Of a DNA stretch of 64,000 nucleotides, positions 1 to 11,368 are shown one piece after another. The notes beneath the pieces were generated by a model, which searched no databases, had not been told where the DNA came from, and saw only the letters and a list, made by a program, of their open reading frames with translations. How positions within the stretch are numbered: the stretch's first letter is position 1; every line of letters begins with the position of its first letter. Source of the DNA: Saussurea involucrata (taxonomy: Eukaryota; Streptophyta; Magnoliopsida; Asterales; Asteraceae); assembly GCA_033807775.1 (NCBI GenBank), contig CM066313.1:63906484-63970483 (forward strand), given 5' to 3'. Both the position numbers and the translations under genes were made by a program.

Positions 1-416
1 AACCACTTCCTAAAGGGATGATATTTTAACATTTCAATAATGATCATATGCTCCTCCTTGAATTTTGTTTCATCAAGCACCAAAACACAGTTATTCTCAG
101 CAATATCCAAATACTCCTCCTCTGGTACTACTTTCTCCAATAAAGTACGCCTAGAAGAAATCACAGACCTTATTGCTCTCTATTGATGTTCAATTTCATC
201 ATTTCCCTGTTCAGCATCACCCTCAGATTCAACCATTTGATTTTCATTCATGTTCTTTTCAACATTCTGATTTTCTACCAGATTTCCCCCAATAACCTGC
301 TCCACTTCAACCATTCTCTCTGGCATCGAAACCTCATTCTCCGAATCCGACGAAGACTCATTTAGTGTTCTAGCAGTGTGTAGGGATCGAGTGACAGTTC
401 TTCGTGAGGCAAACAT
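1..416 (-). pseudogene. Env-like (post-pol) ORF of Copia-1, N-terminal part
   Basis: The ORF starts with MFASRRTVTRSLHTAR at 416 and is acidic (many E, N and S residues) for 78 codons. It ends at a TAG (180-182), but the same frame stays open to the window edge (about 60 more codons), so a single nonsense change appears to break it. It lies in the place where SIRE-type elements carry their env-like ORF, downstream of RNase H. No transmembrane segment can be seen in the visible part, and the function is unknown. It is cut by the window edge. Confidence 0.6.
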
Positions 417-1366
417 GATTGAAGTACAAGAATTTGAAAGAATACAGAATCAATGAACTCGATAGTTTTACGATAACAATTTGTGATCTTAGAACTTGAA
501 AAAGTTTAAATGAGGGACTTTAAGGTCTATTTAAAATCCGCGAAGCTGAAGGGTTTAAACGACTAAAAGTGCTTTTTGACATAATTGAAACAGTAACAAA
601 CGTCGTGTAATGCCACCAAACAATTTCATTTCAGACGTGGAATTGTCAATGTATAAGAAGCTGACACGTGGTATGGGATAAAATTCAACACAAGTCAAAG
701 TTCTGAATACCATGCTCAGAATTCTGATATTGCATAGTCAGAAGTTCTGAGTATACAATTCAGCAAAATTCCCTTGTAACAAAACTCTTTTAAAATTCCA
801 ACTTCTGATGATATAAATCTTTTAAACACGCAGAAGTAGTTTGAACTGATATTAAAATTGTTTTGTCAACAAAAGTCTGTCCCTCTTTAGATGATTTGAG
901 ATTTCTAAAAAAATTAAAATCTAACTTCTGACCTTGTAAACCTTTTTAAGGATTCAGAAGTTGTTTGAACAAGTAAAAAAATTATCATTAAAAGCTTGTC
1001 CTCTTAAAATGATTTGAGATGAGAAACAGAATACAAACCTTGTAAAGAACTCAGAATGACAATATCAATGCTCCCCCTTGAATAATGCATACACTCTAAC
1101 ACATATTAGTAGAAAATGAATCATATGGAAAAGACAAAAAATGAACAACTAATTGAAAAACTTGTAATTTCCAGAAATGAATATGTTCTGAAAGGTGTAT
1201 TCAGAAGATCTGACTAACCTTACCAGAATTAAAAAAATTAAGTCAGAGTTCTGAAGTATTGTCTCAGAAGTTCTGAACCCAAGACTCAGAAAATCTGAGT
1301 AAGAGAGTTAGAATTCTGAGAACACTACTTAGGAAAAAATTCATTTATGAAGATTAACAAACATAA
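417..1366 (-). other. Spacer between pol and env-like ORF of Copia-1, rich in CAGAANTTCTGA
   Basis: There is no coding capacity. The stretch holds many copies of a near-palindromic motif, for example tcagaattctga, tcagaagttctgag and agaattctgag, clustered at about 690-760 and 1195-1325. A polypurine-tract-like run (aagggggag on the minus strand) sits at 1069-1083, far from any LTR. SIRE-type elements are known for multiple internal polypurine tracts; that this run is one of them is an inference. Confidence 0.6.
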
Positions 1367-3208
1367 TCAATTAGTCAGATTAAGCATACCAATTTTGCAA
1401 ATGAGAAAGTTGAACCTTTTGTGATCAAGAGGCTTTGTGAACAAGTCTGCCAATTGATACTTTGTATGTACAAAGTGCATCTCTATGGTTCCTTTTTCCA
1501 CATGATCCTTAATGAAATGATATCTTACATCAATATGCTTTATCTTTGAATGCTGAATAGGATTCTGAGTTATGGCAATAGCACTTTCTGAATCACAATA
1601 AATAGGAATCTTGTTTATCTGATAGCCATAATCCATGAGTTGTGTTTTCATCCATAAGGTTTGAGAACAGCAAGCAGCAGCAGCTACATATTCTACCTCA
1701 GCAGTGGATGTGGACATACAATTTTGCTTCTTTGAAGCCCAACTTACTATGTTGTCTCCTAAAAAGTGACATGCACCTGAAGTGCTTTTCCTGTCCAGTC
1801 TGCTTCCAGCATGATCTGCATCAGTAAAGGCAATTAGCTTAAAATCGGTTTCTTTTGGATACCAAAGGCCTAATTCAGATGATCCTTTAAGATATCTTAA
1901 GATTCTTTTAACAGCTAATAGATGAGATTCCTTAGGATTAGATTGAAATCTAGCACAAAAGCATGTAGCAAACATTATATATGGCCTACTTGCATACAGA
2001 CAAAGTAGAGAACCTATCATGCCCCTATATACCTTGTTATCTATTGATACTCCACAGAGATCAACATCTAACTTAGTATTAGTAGCCATTGGGGTTCTCA
2101 TAGCAGCACAATCAGACATCTTAAACTTCTTTAAAATATCTTTTACATATTTTCCTTGATTGATGAAAATCCCATTTGGTAATTTTTTATCCTGAAGACC
2201 AAGGAAGAAATTTAATTCTCCCATCATACTCATTTCAAATTTGGATTTCATGATGTCTGAAAATTCTTTGCATAAATCTGCATTTGTAGAACCAAATATG
2301 ATATCATCTACATATATCTGAATGAAGATCAAATCCTCACCTTCCTTCTTTAAAAATAAAGTTGTATCAATTTTACCTTTCTTGAAGCCAGATTCTAACA
2401 AATACTGAGTTAGAGTGTCATACCAGGCTCTTGGTGCTTGTTTTAGACCATATAAAGGTTTATCTAATACATACACATGGTCTGGATACTCACGATCAAC
2501 AAATCCTTCTGGTTGATAAACATAAACTTCCTCATTAAGTACACCATTCAAAAAAGCTGATGTGACATCCATTTGGTACACCTTGAAATTCTTGTGTGCA
2601 ACATATGCCAAGAATATTCTGATTGCCTCAATCCTTGCAACTGGTGCAAATGTCTCATCAAAGTCAATGCCTTCTTGTTGTGAATATCCCTTTGAAACCA
2701 ACCTAGCCTTATTTCTAACCACAATACCTGCCTCATCTTTCTTATTTTTGAAAACCCATTTTGTTCCAATGATTGATTTACCTTCAGGACTTGGAATCAG
2801 TCTCCAAACTTTATTTCTTGTAAACATAGCCTCATTTGCTGTTGCTGACCTAGTTTGCACTCCAACTGATGGATCTCCTATCACTTGATGTATAGGATGG
2901 TCTTTTGTCCATTTATGTGAACTTGGAAGCCCATCAATATCTGAAAGATTATTGTTTGCATCATTTTCATCCATTACAGCTTGTAAATCTGAACTCCCTC
3001 TTTGCTCTGAAAATTGTTGAGGTGTAGCATCTAAGTCTAAATTCTGAGTAGTAGAATAAAAATTCTGAGTAACTTGTTCAGAATTCTGAGTATCCTGTTC
3101 AGAATTCTGAGTACCTTGTTCAGAATTCTGGATACCAGACTCAGATAATTCAACACTTGTATCTATTAAAGTTGGACATTCTTCAGATGGACCAGAATCA
3201 GATATCAT
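1367..3208 (-). pseudogene. pol: Copia-1 pol: reverse transcriptase and RNase H
   Basis: 613 open codons cover the copia reverse transcriptase (GTKWVFKNKKDEAG, then the catalytic YVDDIIFGSTN) and RNase H (FTDADHAGSRLDRKSTSG), ending with DLFTKPLDHKRF. The enzyme copies element RNA into cDNA in virus-like particles. The N-terminal 50 or so residues are a low-complexity linker with repeated QNSEQ units, encoded by the family motif cagaattctgag. Compared with Copia-6 pol, about 35 residues are missing just before the RT domain: the text runs from GVQTRSATANEA straight to NKVWRLIPSPEG. The upstream integrase is in another frame, so this is a pseudogene fragment despite its length. Confidence 0.88.
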
Positions 3209-3225
3209 AGTTGTTGCTTGGACCT

Positions 3226-4138
3226 CTAAGATTTTTCCCTTTCATCTCTTGAATCATTTTTGGATTTCCCATAATCTGCATAAGATTCAGAAGTTAGTTC
3301 CAGAAAAGCATCCTTAAACAATAAACTGAGTTCTGAACAGTTAGGATTAGAATCTGATTCAGAAGTCTTTGTTTTTGTCTTCTTCTGATTGAGTTCTGAA
3401 CTGTCTTTATCAGAAATCTTTGCCTTTGACTCATCAAATGTAACATTAATGCTTTTCATAATTCTCTTGGTTCTTTTGTTGTAGATTCTGAAAGCTTTGG
3501 AAGTTAAAGAATAACCAACAAAGTATCCTTCATCTGCTTTCTTGTCAAATTTACCAATATTTTCTCTATCCTTGAGAACATAACACCTGCAGCCAAAAAC
3601 ATGAAATTTTTTTATTAGTGGCTTTCTGTTATTAATCAATTCATATGCAGTTTTATTTAATCTTTTATTGATCAAAGTCCTGTTCTGAGTAAAACATGCA
3701 GTGGCAATTGCTTCAGCCCATAAGAAGGTTGGAACATTGGAATATGTCAACATGGTTCTGGTAGCTTCAACTAAAGTCCTGTTCTTTCTTTCAACAACTC
3801 CATTTTGTTGAGGAGTTTTGACAGCAGAAAAATTATGAGAAATCCCAGTGCTTTGCAGAAAGTTCTGAAGAGTCTCATTTCGGAATTCTGTTCCATTGTC
3901 ACTCCTAGTCTTCTTAACTGGAAGTTGCAGTAATACTTGAATCCTTTTGATGAAGTTTATCAATACTTCTTGCAGCCTCAGATTTTGCTCTTTAGAATTT
4001 AACCCATGTATATCTAGAGTACTCATCAACAATGACAAGCATGTACTTCTTCCCACCCATTGACTGAACTGCTATAGGACCACATAAGTCTATGTGTATC
4101 ATCTCTAATGGTGATTTGCATGAAGAATCCATCTTCAA
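3226..4138 (-). pseudogene. pol: Copia-1 integrase, frameshifted
   Basis: The integrase core shows RSDNGTEFRNETL (second catalytic Asp) and TPQQNGVVERKNRTL (catalytic Glu), then the C-terminal VFGCRCYVLKDRENIGKFDKKADEGYFVGYS. The first catalytic Asp lies in HIDLCGP around 4090-4110, in a different frame from the 276-codon stretch that ends at 4056, so there is at least one frameshift between the first two catalytic residues. The family inserts element cDNA into host DNA. The downstream linker carries several copies of the cagaantctga motif. Confidence 0.85.
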
Positions 4139-4378
4139 CTAATGAGAACTTTTCTTCATCTTGCCCATCTCACATGCTGAACACAAAGACTCCTTTTCAA
4201 ACTTAATCTTTGGCAGTCCTTTAAGCAACTGTTTGCCAACTAAATTGCTTAATTCCTTAAAGTTCAAGTGAAAATATCTTATGTGCCATAACCAACATTC
4301 ATTGGTAGTTGCTCTTGACAGTAAACATACAGGAGTCAATGCTTCGACTTTTGAAAACTTAACCACAAATAAATCCAT
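4139..4378 (-). pseudogene. pol: Copia-1 GAG-pre-integrase domain
   Basis: The HHCC zinc-binding region that precedes copia integrase is visible: WHIRYFHLNFKELSNLV followed by KESLCSACEMGK. The two His and two Cys are present. The segment ends at a stop (4139-4141) immediately before the integrase core frame, and its upstream part is out of frame with the protease piece. Confidence 0.8.
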
Positions 4379-4422
4379 GTGTCTTTTAGCCTAAAACACC
4401 TTAATCCCATTCTCACTTAGAA

Positions 4423-4690
4423 TTAAAACCCTCTTATGCTGAACTTGATCTCACACAAACTATCCAAGAATTGACTAATACTAAACAGATTATGCTGCAA
4501 TCCTTCCACATAGAACACCTTTTGAATGGTTAAATCTCCTTTTGTTAAATCACCATATCCTCTAACATGCCTTTTACTGTTATTTCCAAAATTAATTGTT
4601 CCTTCAACTTTTTCTGTAAAATTTGTCAGTGAAGATTTGTGACCTGTCATGTGTCTTGATGCTCCTGAATCTAAAAACTACACATGCCAA
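4423..4690 (-). pseudogene. pol: Copia-1 aspartic protease
   Basis: The protease active-site motif DSGASRHMTGH lies at about 4640-4672, with an in-frame TAG two codons before it, followed by GTINFGNNSKRHVRGYG and EGLQHNLFSISQF, the usual copia protease sequence. A TTTTTGCAG acceptor-like motif sits just upstream at the gag-pol junction. The stop and downstream frame changes make it non-functional. Confidence 0.8.
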
Positions 4691-4704
4691 CCCTGCAAAA
4701 ACAG

Positions 4705-6214
4705 TTAGTTAGATTTAGGTACCCATACCAGAATAGGTCCTTTTTTGTTAGCTTCAATAACAGTTTTAACAAAAGTACCTTTAACTCTCCATTCATAATT
4801 TTCTTTTAAGCACCATTTTCCTTGTATTCCTATAAAATCAGAATATCTTTTCTTTGAAAAGTCATTTCTTTTCATTTTGAAAACTTTAGGTTGGGATTGA
4901 GAAACATTAATAGTCTTGTCTGAATTCTGTTTTACTTTAGACTTGAAAGATGTTTTTGAATTTTGAGTCTTATGAGTAAGTTGAAATGATTGATTACCAC
5001 ATTGAACACATTTAAGATTCTTTCTTGCAAGAGACAATAAATCTGAATGAAAAGACTTTTCATTTTCATTGATAGTATTCAGATTACAATTGCAACTATT
5101 ACAAGAACTACTTATTTTGGGATCAGAAGTAGTATTCAAGGAAATCTTCTCATAATTCTTTTTCAAGTCATCTTTCCCATTGCACTCTTCTTTTTTTTGA
5201 AACATTTAACTTTGCAGAATTAGTAGATACTTTAGATGATTCACAATACTCAAAAGTACTTGATTCATTAAAGAATTTTTTATTTTCCTCTAAGGCTTTA
5301 ATCTTAAACAGATCATACTCAGATTTTAACTTCTCACGATCTTTTATTTTAAAGATATAAGTTTTGTTTTCTTTTGAGACTTTTCCATGTTTAAAGTCAA
5401 CATCACAAAAACCATTTTCATGTTCATCAAAACTTTTTCTTAATTCTTCAAGCTCTTGATTAACTAGCTGAAACTTATTTTCAAGTTCTGAAAAACTTTC
5501 TGACTTTGAGTTTTGAATATGTCTTCAGAACTTTGAACTGACTCAGAACTTTGAGCAGACTCGGAATTCTTACTGACAGACTCAGAATTCTGACTAACTG
5601 TTTCAGATTTTTCAGATTTTTCTTTGTTTTCAGAAACCTTACATGCTTCATTAAAGAATACATTCTCAATGTCAGTATAGGAAAAACTTGATTGTTTATC
5701 TTTATAACTAACATTTAGCGAATCATACTTGAATTTAGCAGTATTGTATCTTGGTTTTTCTTCAGTTGGTTTTGAAATTTATTTCTGAACCTTTTCTTCT
5801 GAAATTTCTGATTTTTCAACTTTTGGTTCAAAAATATTTTCCTTTACTTTTTCAAAACTTGCTTTTTTCAAATTGTTAGAACTTGTTATTGAGCTTGCTG
5901 CTCTCACAAAAAACTTCAACCAAATCTGGGATTTCTGGTTTAGGACCTTTTAATTCCTTAAAATCATAAAGATTCATTGGAGCCTTTTTCAAAATAGTAT
6001 TTTCTTCTAAACCCAATCCCATTTTTGGATTGTAAAATCTTGTATCTTTAACATTGCTTGTGAGAAGACTTAAAGTCTGTTGAGTTTGACCTCTTTTTAG
6101 ATTAAGATCTTCCTACCCTTTAATTTTTGTAAATAAATTCTTTCTTTTATTGAGCAACATTTCCACTTTAATGGATAAATCACCCTTTTCTCCTTTTACT
6201 TCTGAAAGTTCATT
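4705..6214 (-). pseudogene. gag: Copia-1 gag, C-terminal coiled-coil half, decayed
   Basis: Broken pieces of the long SIRE-type gag tail. The segment ending at 4705 contains a second Cys-rich motif (CVQCGNQSFQLTH) and ends in ILVWVPKSN followed by a stop, the gag terminus shared with the other copia elements here. Upstream pieces (about 5210-6200) are Lys/Glu/Ser-rich and spread over several frames. A cluster of tcagaattctga-type motifs encodes Ser/Glu-rich linker at about 5480-5620. Confidence 0.65.
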
Positions 6215-7741
6215 TTATAAATCAGATATCTTTTTCAAAAGTTCAGAATTCTCTTTTCTGACTTCCTGTTTCTCAACCTCAGTTTCCTCAAATCTTATCT
6301 TAAACATTTCTTTTTCTTGTCTGAATTTATTAACCATAATTCTTTCACCTTTAATTTGTTTTCTGAGGTTAACAAATTCAGATTTCATGTTTCCAATTTG
6401 AATCATCAAATCCATTTCAAGACTAGAGTGTACCTCAGCAGAAGACTCAGAACCTGCTCCATCATAGTCTGAATCATCCTCATCATTCATTTTGGCCATG
6501 TAGCTCTGCATTTGGGGAAAATGAATGCAGTCTTCTTCATCAGATGAGTAGTATAGCCAATTTTCCTCTTCAGCAAAAAGGGCAATCCCGCTATCTTTTG
6601 TTTTGGCTAACTGTGCTTTCTTGACGTAGTACTCATAGTTTTTTACTACGTTTACCTTGCATTCTCTTGCAAAATGACCAGGTTTCCCACATTTGAAACA
6701 CATATCCTTTTCTTTCTTCTCTTCCTTCTCTTCTCTTTTCTCATACCTCTTCTCTTCTCTATCATCCTTCTTTTTATAACTCTCTTCTGAACTCCCCTGT
6801 TCATCCCTTCTGAATTTACTTTCTTCATATTTCTTCTTACCAAATCTCTTGTTGAAAGTCTTGGTTAACAATGCCAACTTCTCTGCTATCATCTTCATAT
6901 CAGCATCCTCATCAGACCCTTCTTTCTTTTCTGATTTTACTTCTACATTTTCAATTTCAGAAAGAAAAACAGACTTCTTATTTGTCTTGCTTGTCTTGTA
7001 TTGTCTTTCAAACATCAAAGAAAACGGTTCTAAAACAATCTTCTTTTCTTCAACATTCTGTTTTACAGAATCTTCATGCCGATTTAAAATGCAAAAACAA
7101 ATCATTCAAATCTTCCTCACACATGTTTTTATTCATCTGCAAACTTATGGCATAAGTCGACCATTCTGTATTAAGACTATTCAGAAATTTGTAATTAATT
7201 TCTGACTTGGTTTTCTTCAAACCATTCTTTCTGAGATCATTCAAGATTGTACAGAATTTATTATATGTTTGTGTCAGACTCTCACATTCTTTGGCTTTGA
7301 ACTTTTCATATGCATTGATGCACTGATTCAGCTTTGTCTAAATGGACTTTGTTGTACCCAACATCTGCTTCTCTAATTCATCCCACATCTTCTTAGCAGA
7401 AGTTCCACTATCAATTCTGTTGAAGATGTCATTTGGAATGGCCAAAGTTAGTAGAGTAACAACCCTTTATCTATTGCGTGCCTTTTCTTCTGTGCTTCTA
7501 TATACTGTGATACAACCTTCTTGACTCTTGAAGCAGGTATCTCAGGTGTATTATCTGTTGCAGGAACACCAACGACTTCAACATAAACCTCTATCGGACC
7601 TTCACGAATCGAGATCATTAAATTTTCATCAATATTATCCAAGAATTGAATAATCCTGATCTTCCATTGTTGGTATTCTTCAGGAATTAGAACTGGAGGT
7701 TTTGTTTCTGACCCAATCGAGAGAAATTCCTTGGATGACAT
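6215..7741 (-). pseudogene. gag: Copia-1 gag, N-terminal and nucleocapsid half
   Basis: The gag start is MSSKEFLSIGSETKPP at 7741, about 195 bases inside the primer site, with EEYQQWKIRIIQFLD typical of the copia gag N-terminus. A stop at 7448 and frameshifts follow. The piece at 7105-6215 holds an intact nucleocapsid knuckle, CFKCGKPGHFAREC (about 6660-6700), after a Lys/Glu/Arg-rich tract, then an acidic YYSSDEED region and a coiled coil (LRKQIKGERIMVNKFRQEKE). Gag forms the particle and binds element RNA; this copy cannot make the full protein. Confidence 0.85.
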
Positions 7742-7933
7742 GATTGTAAGACAATTTAAACCGATTCAACAAAAATCAAATTCGAATTTCTTGATCAACA
7801 AACACAAAGAATTCAAGAATTCAATGAATTCATGAATTACAAGTAGCAGCGAAATTCAAATTTTATCAAACAGATCAAAAAATCTTAAAGAACTCGAATC
7901 TTCACAGATCTTGAATTAATTTGTTGTTGATTG

Positions 7934-7946
7934 GCTCTGATACCAA
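7934..7946 (-). other. Primer binding site of Copia-1 (tRNA-Met)
   Basis: On the minus strand the sequence TTGGTATCAGAGC lies one or two bases inside the LTR. It is the usual copia primer site, complementary to the 3' end of initiator tRNA-Met. Confidence 0.9.
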
Positions 7947-7947
7947 T

Positions 7948-8528
7948 TGTAGGAACCAGGATTGATCTTACAATCAATTTAACAATCAAGAACACAATCA
8001 AATCATAGAAAGTAGAGAGAATTGATGACAAATGCTTCGTATTCAATGAAGAACGAAGTACAGATCTAGAGAGAGAAATATCTCAAAGATTACAAGACAG
8101 AATACGAAAGTTAGTTTGCTTACAGTTTGCTAACAACTATATATATTGTTAGGAAATACTACAACTACATTGCATATACAAAACATACCATTAGAACAAT
8201 GACACGTGTTCTAATATGCTAGCTATCAACTGAATTACAAAGATAGAAAATGTCTTAAGTCATAAGTTCTGAACCACTAGTTCAGAACTTCTGAATACTA
8301 TTCTGACTAAGCGTACTCAGAACTAATCACATGAGGGCATGAACATTTTCTTCTTATTCAGAACTTCTGAGTTCTCCTTCTCAGAAGGCTGAGTCTTCTC
8401 ATCAGACTTGAACACTTAGCACTTGACAAATACTTTTCATCCAGAACTTCTGAGTACTCCTTTTCAGAAGTCTGAGTCTTCTCTTCAGACTTTAACACTT
8501 AGGTTTTTGACAAACTTCAAATCTAACA
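7948..8528 (-). repeat. 5' LTR of Copia-1 (581 bp)
   Basis: On the minus strand it begins TGTTAGATTTG and ends CCTGGTTCCTACA next to the primer site. A TATATATAG promoter-like element lies near 8137-8148 (minus). The upstream part (8260-8500) carries about ten copies of ttcagaacttctga-like motifs. The partner LTR is outside the window, so the right boundary rests on the TG/CA ends and on interruption of the Copia-2 ORF. Confidence 0.8.
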
Positions 8529-9865
8529 TGTGGATATTGGTACGAGTGGTGGTGGTGGTGATAATGTTCAAGAAAGTGACGTTTTGGGAGTTCTGGATTA
8601 TATCATTCCTACTGTTGAAAAGCCTGGTGAAAGTGATAACAGAACAGAAGAGGAGAGGATAGCTGATGATCTGATTCAGGATATTATATATGTGGATTCG
8701 GATGATGAACCTGAAAATACTGTGATCAAGATAAAGAAGGAATTTGACGATGTATTTGATGTTGTTAATGTACAACCAGGAGGAGCTGATTCTGAGGATG
8801 AAAATATTCCTTATGTTGCTGATGTTCTAAAACCAGATGATCATGTGATTGATGTTCCAGTCATACCTGATCTACAAGAAGGAAAGATAAAAGATCCGGT
8901 ATCCGAGGCAAAACTGAGAGTCTTTCAGATTCTAATTGACAGAGAATCATTGATTGAAATACGTTGGCACAGAATAAGAATTATCACTCCATTTCAAGAA
9001 GATATCCGAAGTGATCTGTTTGTGAGTAAAGTTCAATCGATCGACAAGATTAAATTGTACTCCATTAAAAAGCTACCACCTTCACAACAGATAGAGTATC
9101 TTCACCTGATGAAAAACAAAGACCATGAGCTGAAGTTTGTTAGAACAGACAAGGAGATTGTGAGGATTTCAAAGATAGAGTCTGAGAAGATTTTGAACGT
9201 TTGTTCTCATACAGTACATTGACTTTACAGTAAATCTTGAATACAATAATACTCTAACAGTTTGGTATCCGAGATTTACAGTCTACCGAACGGATGGCAA
9301 AGAATGGTCTTTCAGTGAAGCTGACTTCAAATCCTTGACATGTGAAGATTTCTTCAGGTTATATGATATTCTTGCCAGACTTCCTAATAAAGATAAGACT
9401 TGGTCTGAAGCTTATCAAGCTGCGAAGAGGTTCATGAAGAATCTGATCAAACTGGCTTACTTGACTGATTTTCAAATGGCATTGGAGGGAAATCAGATCA
9501 GAGTAAATGTTTTGAGGCCCAATAGAAGATTGCCTTATGTTCAAGGCATTCCAGTTTACACTGTGTTGGAGAAACCTGAGTTTGGGGTTATCTACTACAA
9601 CGAGCAGAAAAAGAAGAAGTTCATGAGGTTGATTGAAATCAATAAGTATTGTGATGGTACGCTCAATGTGTTAAAGATTCGGTTGACTGAAAGGATAAGA
9701 CTTGATGAACAAAAGAAAGTGCCTCTGAAAGATAAAGAGAAAGTGCTGATCAATGGATCTCTGAAAGCAGTCGAAGATAGACTGGAATACAGGAATGCGC
9801 TTAGAAGATTCGAGATCATCTTTGGAATAAGGAAGAAGTACATTCCTCATGAGCAACTTGTCTAA
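8529..9865 (+). pseudogene. Env-like ORF of Copia-2 (C-terminal part, frameshifted)
   Basis: Two open stretches, 8530-9222 and 9335-9865, lie in different frames. The first is acidic (DDEPENTVIKIKKEFDDVF) and begins at the Copia-1 junction with GTG, so it has no true start. The second contains DFFRLYDILARLPNKDKTWS and ends with KKYIPHEQLV, 35 bases before the polypurine tract. The position matches the post-pol ORF of SIRE-type elements. I recognise no catalytic motif, and no membrane segment is visible, so env-like is a positional name only. Confidence 0.6.
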
Positions 9866-9889
9866 TTTGTATTTTTCTTACTTGGATAC

Positions 9890-9901
9890 AAAGGGGGAGA
9901 T
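9890..9901 (+). other. Polypurine tract of Copia-2
   Basis: AAAGGGGGAGAT directly precedes the 3' LTR. It is the plus-strand priming site, in the usual copia position. Confidence 0.85.
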
Positions 9902-10130
9902 TGTTGGTGCTTAAAATGTAATTGTATTCAAGTAGAAGGGATTATTTTGTAAATTCTAGTCTTGGTATATATATATAGCCTAGATAGAGTTAGATTTTAT
10001 ACACTTGTCACATTACTACTTCAAGTCACTTTCTAGTTTTCTCGCTACACTTTGTATTTGGATCTTGGAGATTAATGAGAGATGACATAAGTAATTCTTG
10101 ATCTATCTTGTTTACTTGTTTCTGGGATCA
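9902..10130 (+). repeat. 3' LTR of Copia-2 (about 229 bp)
   Basis: It starts TGTTGGTGCTTAAAATG and ends CTGGGATCA where Copia-3 integrase coding sequence resumes on the other strand. A TATATATATATAGCC box lies at about 9967-9981. The partner LTR is not in the window, so the right end is set by the junction. Confidence 0.7.
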
Positions 10131-10837
10131 CGGTATCCTAAGAAAATTCCATCGTCAGCTTTGGGATCGAATTTTCCAAGAGCATCTCTGTTGTTTAGGA
10201 TGAAACATTGACAACCAAAGATGTGGAGAAAGCTGATAGATGGATTTCTTCCATGGAAAAGTTCGTAGGCCGTTTTGTTGAATCTTTTGACGACCAGCGA
10301 CCTATTTTGAGTGAAACAGACAGTGTTGACAGCTTCTGCCCATAATTATGTTGGAAGATGAGAATCGCTGAGCATTGATCTGGCTGCTTTGATGATTATC
10401 CTGTTTCTTCTTTCAGCGATGCCATTCTGCTGAGGATTTCTCACTGCAGAGAAGTTGTGAGAAATGCCCTTGCTCTCAAAGAGGTTATCAAGGGAACTGT
10501 TTTTGAATTCAGTCCCATGTTCACTCCTTATTGAGCGAACAGTCATATTATTCGGGACTTCCATTTTCCTGACAAATGAGATGAGTTCTTCTGAGGTGTC
10601 ACTCTTTGCACGGAGGAACATAAGCCAGGTATAGCGAGAGAATTCATCTACTATAACTAGAGTGTATTTCTTTCCAACGATGGATTGAATACTGACAGGG
10701 CCAAATAAATCCATGTGGAGGAGCTGAAGTGGGTTTGTCACTGAGGAGACTTGCTTGGACTTGAAACTTGTTATCGTTTGTTTTCCTTTTTCACACGCTG
10801 AACAGAGAGATTCCTTTGCGTATGAGTGTTGAGGCAA
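10131..10837 (-). pseudogene. pol: Copia-3 integrase
   Basis: It contains HMDLFGPVSIQSIVGKKY (first catalytic Asp), RSEHGTEFKNSSLDN (Glu replaces the usual second Asp neighbourhood: SEHG instead of SDNG) and NPQQNGIAERRNRI (catalytic Glu). A TAA at 10346 interrupts the frame after DSHLPT, and reading continues to the C-terminal GKFDPKADDGIFLGY at 10131, where Copia-2 cuts in. The change of SDNGTE to SEHGTE removes a catalytic Asp. Confidence 0.85.
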
Positions 10838-11368
10838 GACATTGGCTAACTCTTAGGAGAAGAGTATTCGACATCTTGAAGTTTAGATGAGAGAGTCTCT
10901 TATGCCATAGCCAGTTGACATCAGATGAGGCTTTAGAGAGAAAACAAATATTCTCAGTGGATGTTGAGTCCATGTTTATGACATAAACATTTTCCAAACG
11001 ATATCCTTTGAGAGCAATCTTCTCTTTCTTATCAGAGACAAAACATTTTTATTTAGTAAAGCAAATTTGTAGTCCTTATCACATAGCTGACTGATGATAA
11101 GAAGATTGTGCTTTAGTCCTTCAACATATGCGACTCTTCTGAAGGTAGTTGTACCATTAGAAAGTACACCAAACCCGGAGGTATATCCTTTACCATTTCC
11201 ACCAAAGGTCACCGAGGGACCTTTCTCTTCCTTATATTCAGTTAGCAAGTTTCTTTTTCCACTCATGTGTCGAGAGCATCCACTATCGAGATACCAGATA
11301 CCCTTCGAGACCTGCAAACAAAGGAATATTAGTTTGAAATAGGCACCCACTTTACAATGGGTCCACAC
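10791..11368 (-). pseudogene. pol: Copia-3 protease and GAG-pre-integrase
   Basis: The protease motif YLDSGCSRHMSGKRNLL lies near 11240-11290, followed by VAYVEGLKHNLLIISQ. The GAG-pre-integrase region shows NWLWHKRLSHLNF and, in a shifted frame, KESLCSACEKGKQ. A frameshift at about 10976-11040 and another at 10850 separate the parts. Upstream of the protease, tttgtttgcag precedes the pol frame after the gag stop. Confidence 0.82.

Larger units (their letters stand above)
1..8528 (-). mobile_element. Copia-1, SIRE-like Ty1/copia element, 5' part
   Basis: A minus-strand copia element that runs off the left edge. Read from right to left it shows a 5' LTR, a tRNA-Met primer site, gag with a CCHC knuckle, protease, GAG-pre-integrase, integrase, reverse transcriptase-RNase H, a spacer and the start of an env-like ORF. 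This order (protease-integrase-RT-RNase H) is copia-type, and the extra ORF downstream of pol is typical of the SIRE/Maximus group. The reading frame is broken many times, so the copy is dead. Its right LTR end abuts the interrupted env-like ORF of Copia-2, so it is the latest insertion here. The 3' LTR and the left target duplication lie outside the window. Confidence 0.9.
8529..10130 (+). mobile_element. Copia-2, 3' end of a plus-strand SIRE-like copia
   Basis: Only the env-like ORF, polypurine tract and 3' LTR are present. The left side is cut by Copia-1, and the right LTR end abuts an integrase sequence of Copia-3, which reads on the opposite strand. The simplest reading is that Copia-2 inserted into Copia-3 integrase and was then split by Copia-1; the other halves would lie left of the window. 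Confidence 0.75.

Noticed and set aside
8530..9222. Apparent 230-aa protein starting at 8530
   Set aside because: The first codon is GTG directly at the Copia-1 LTR junction; it is the cut end of an env-like ORF, not a gene start.
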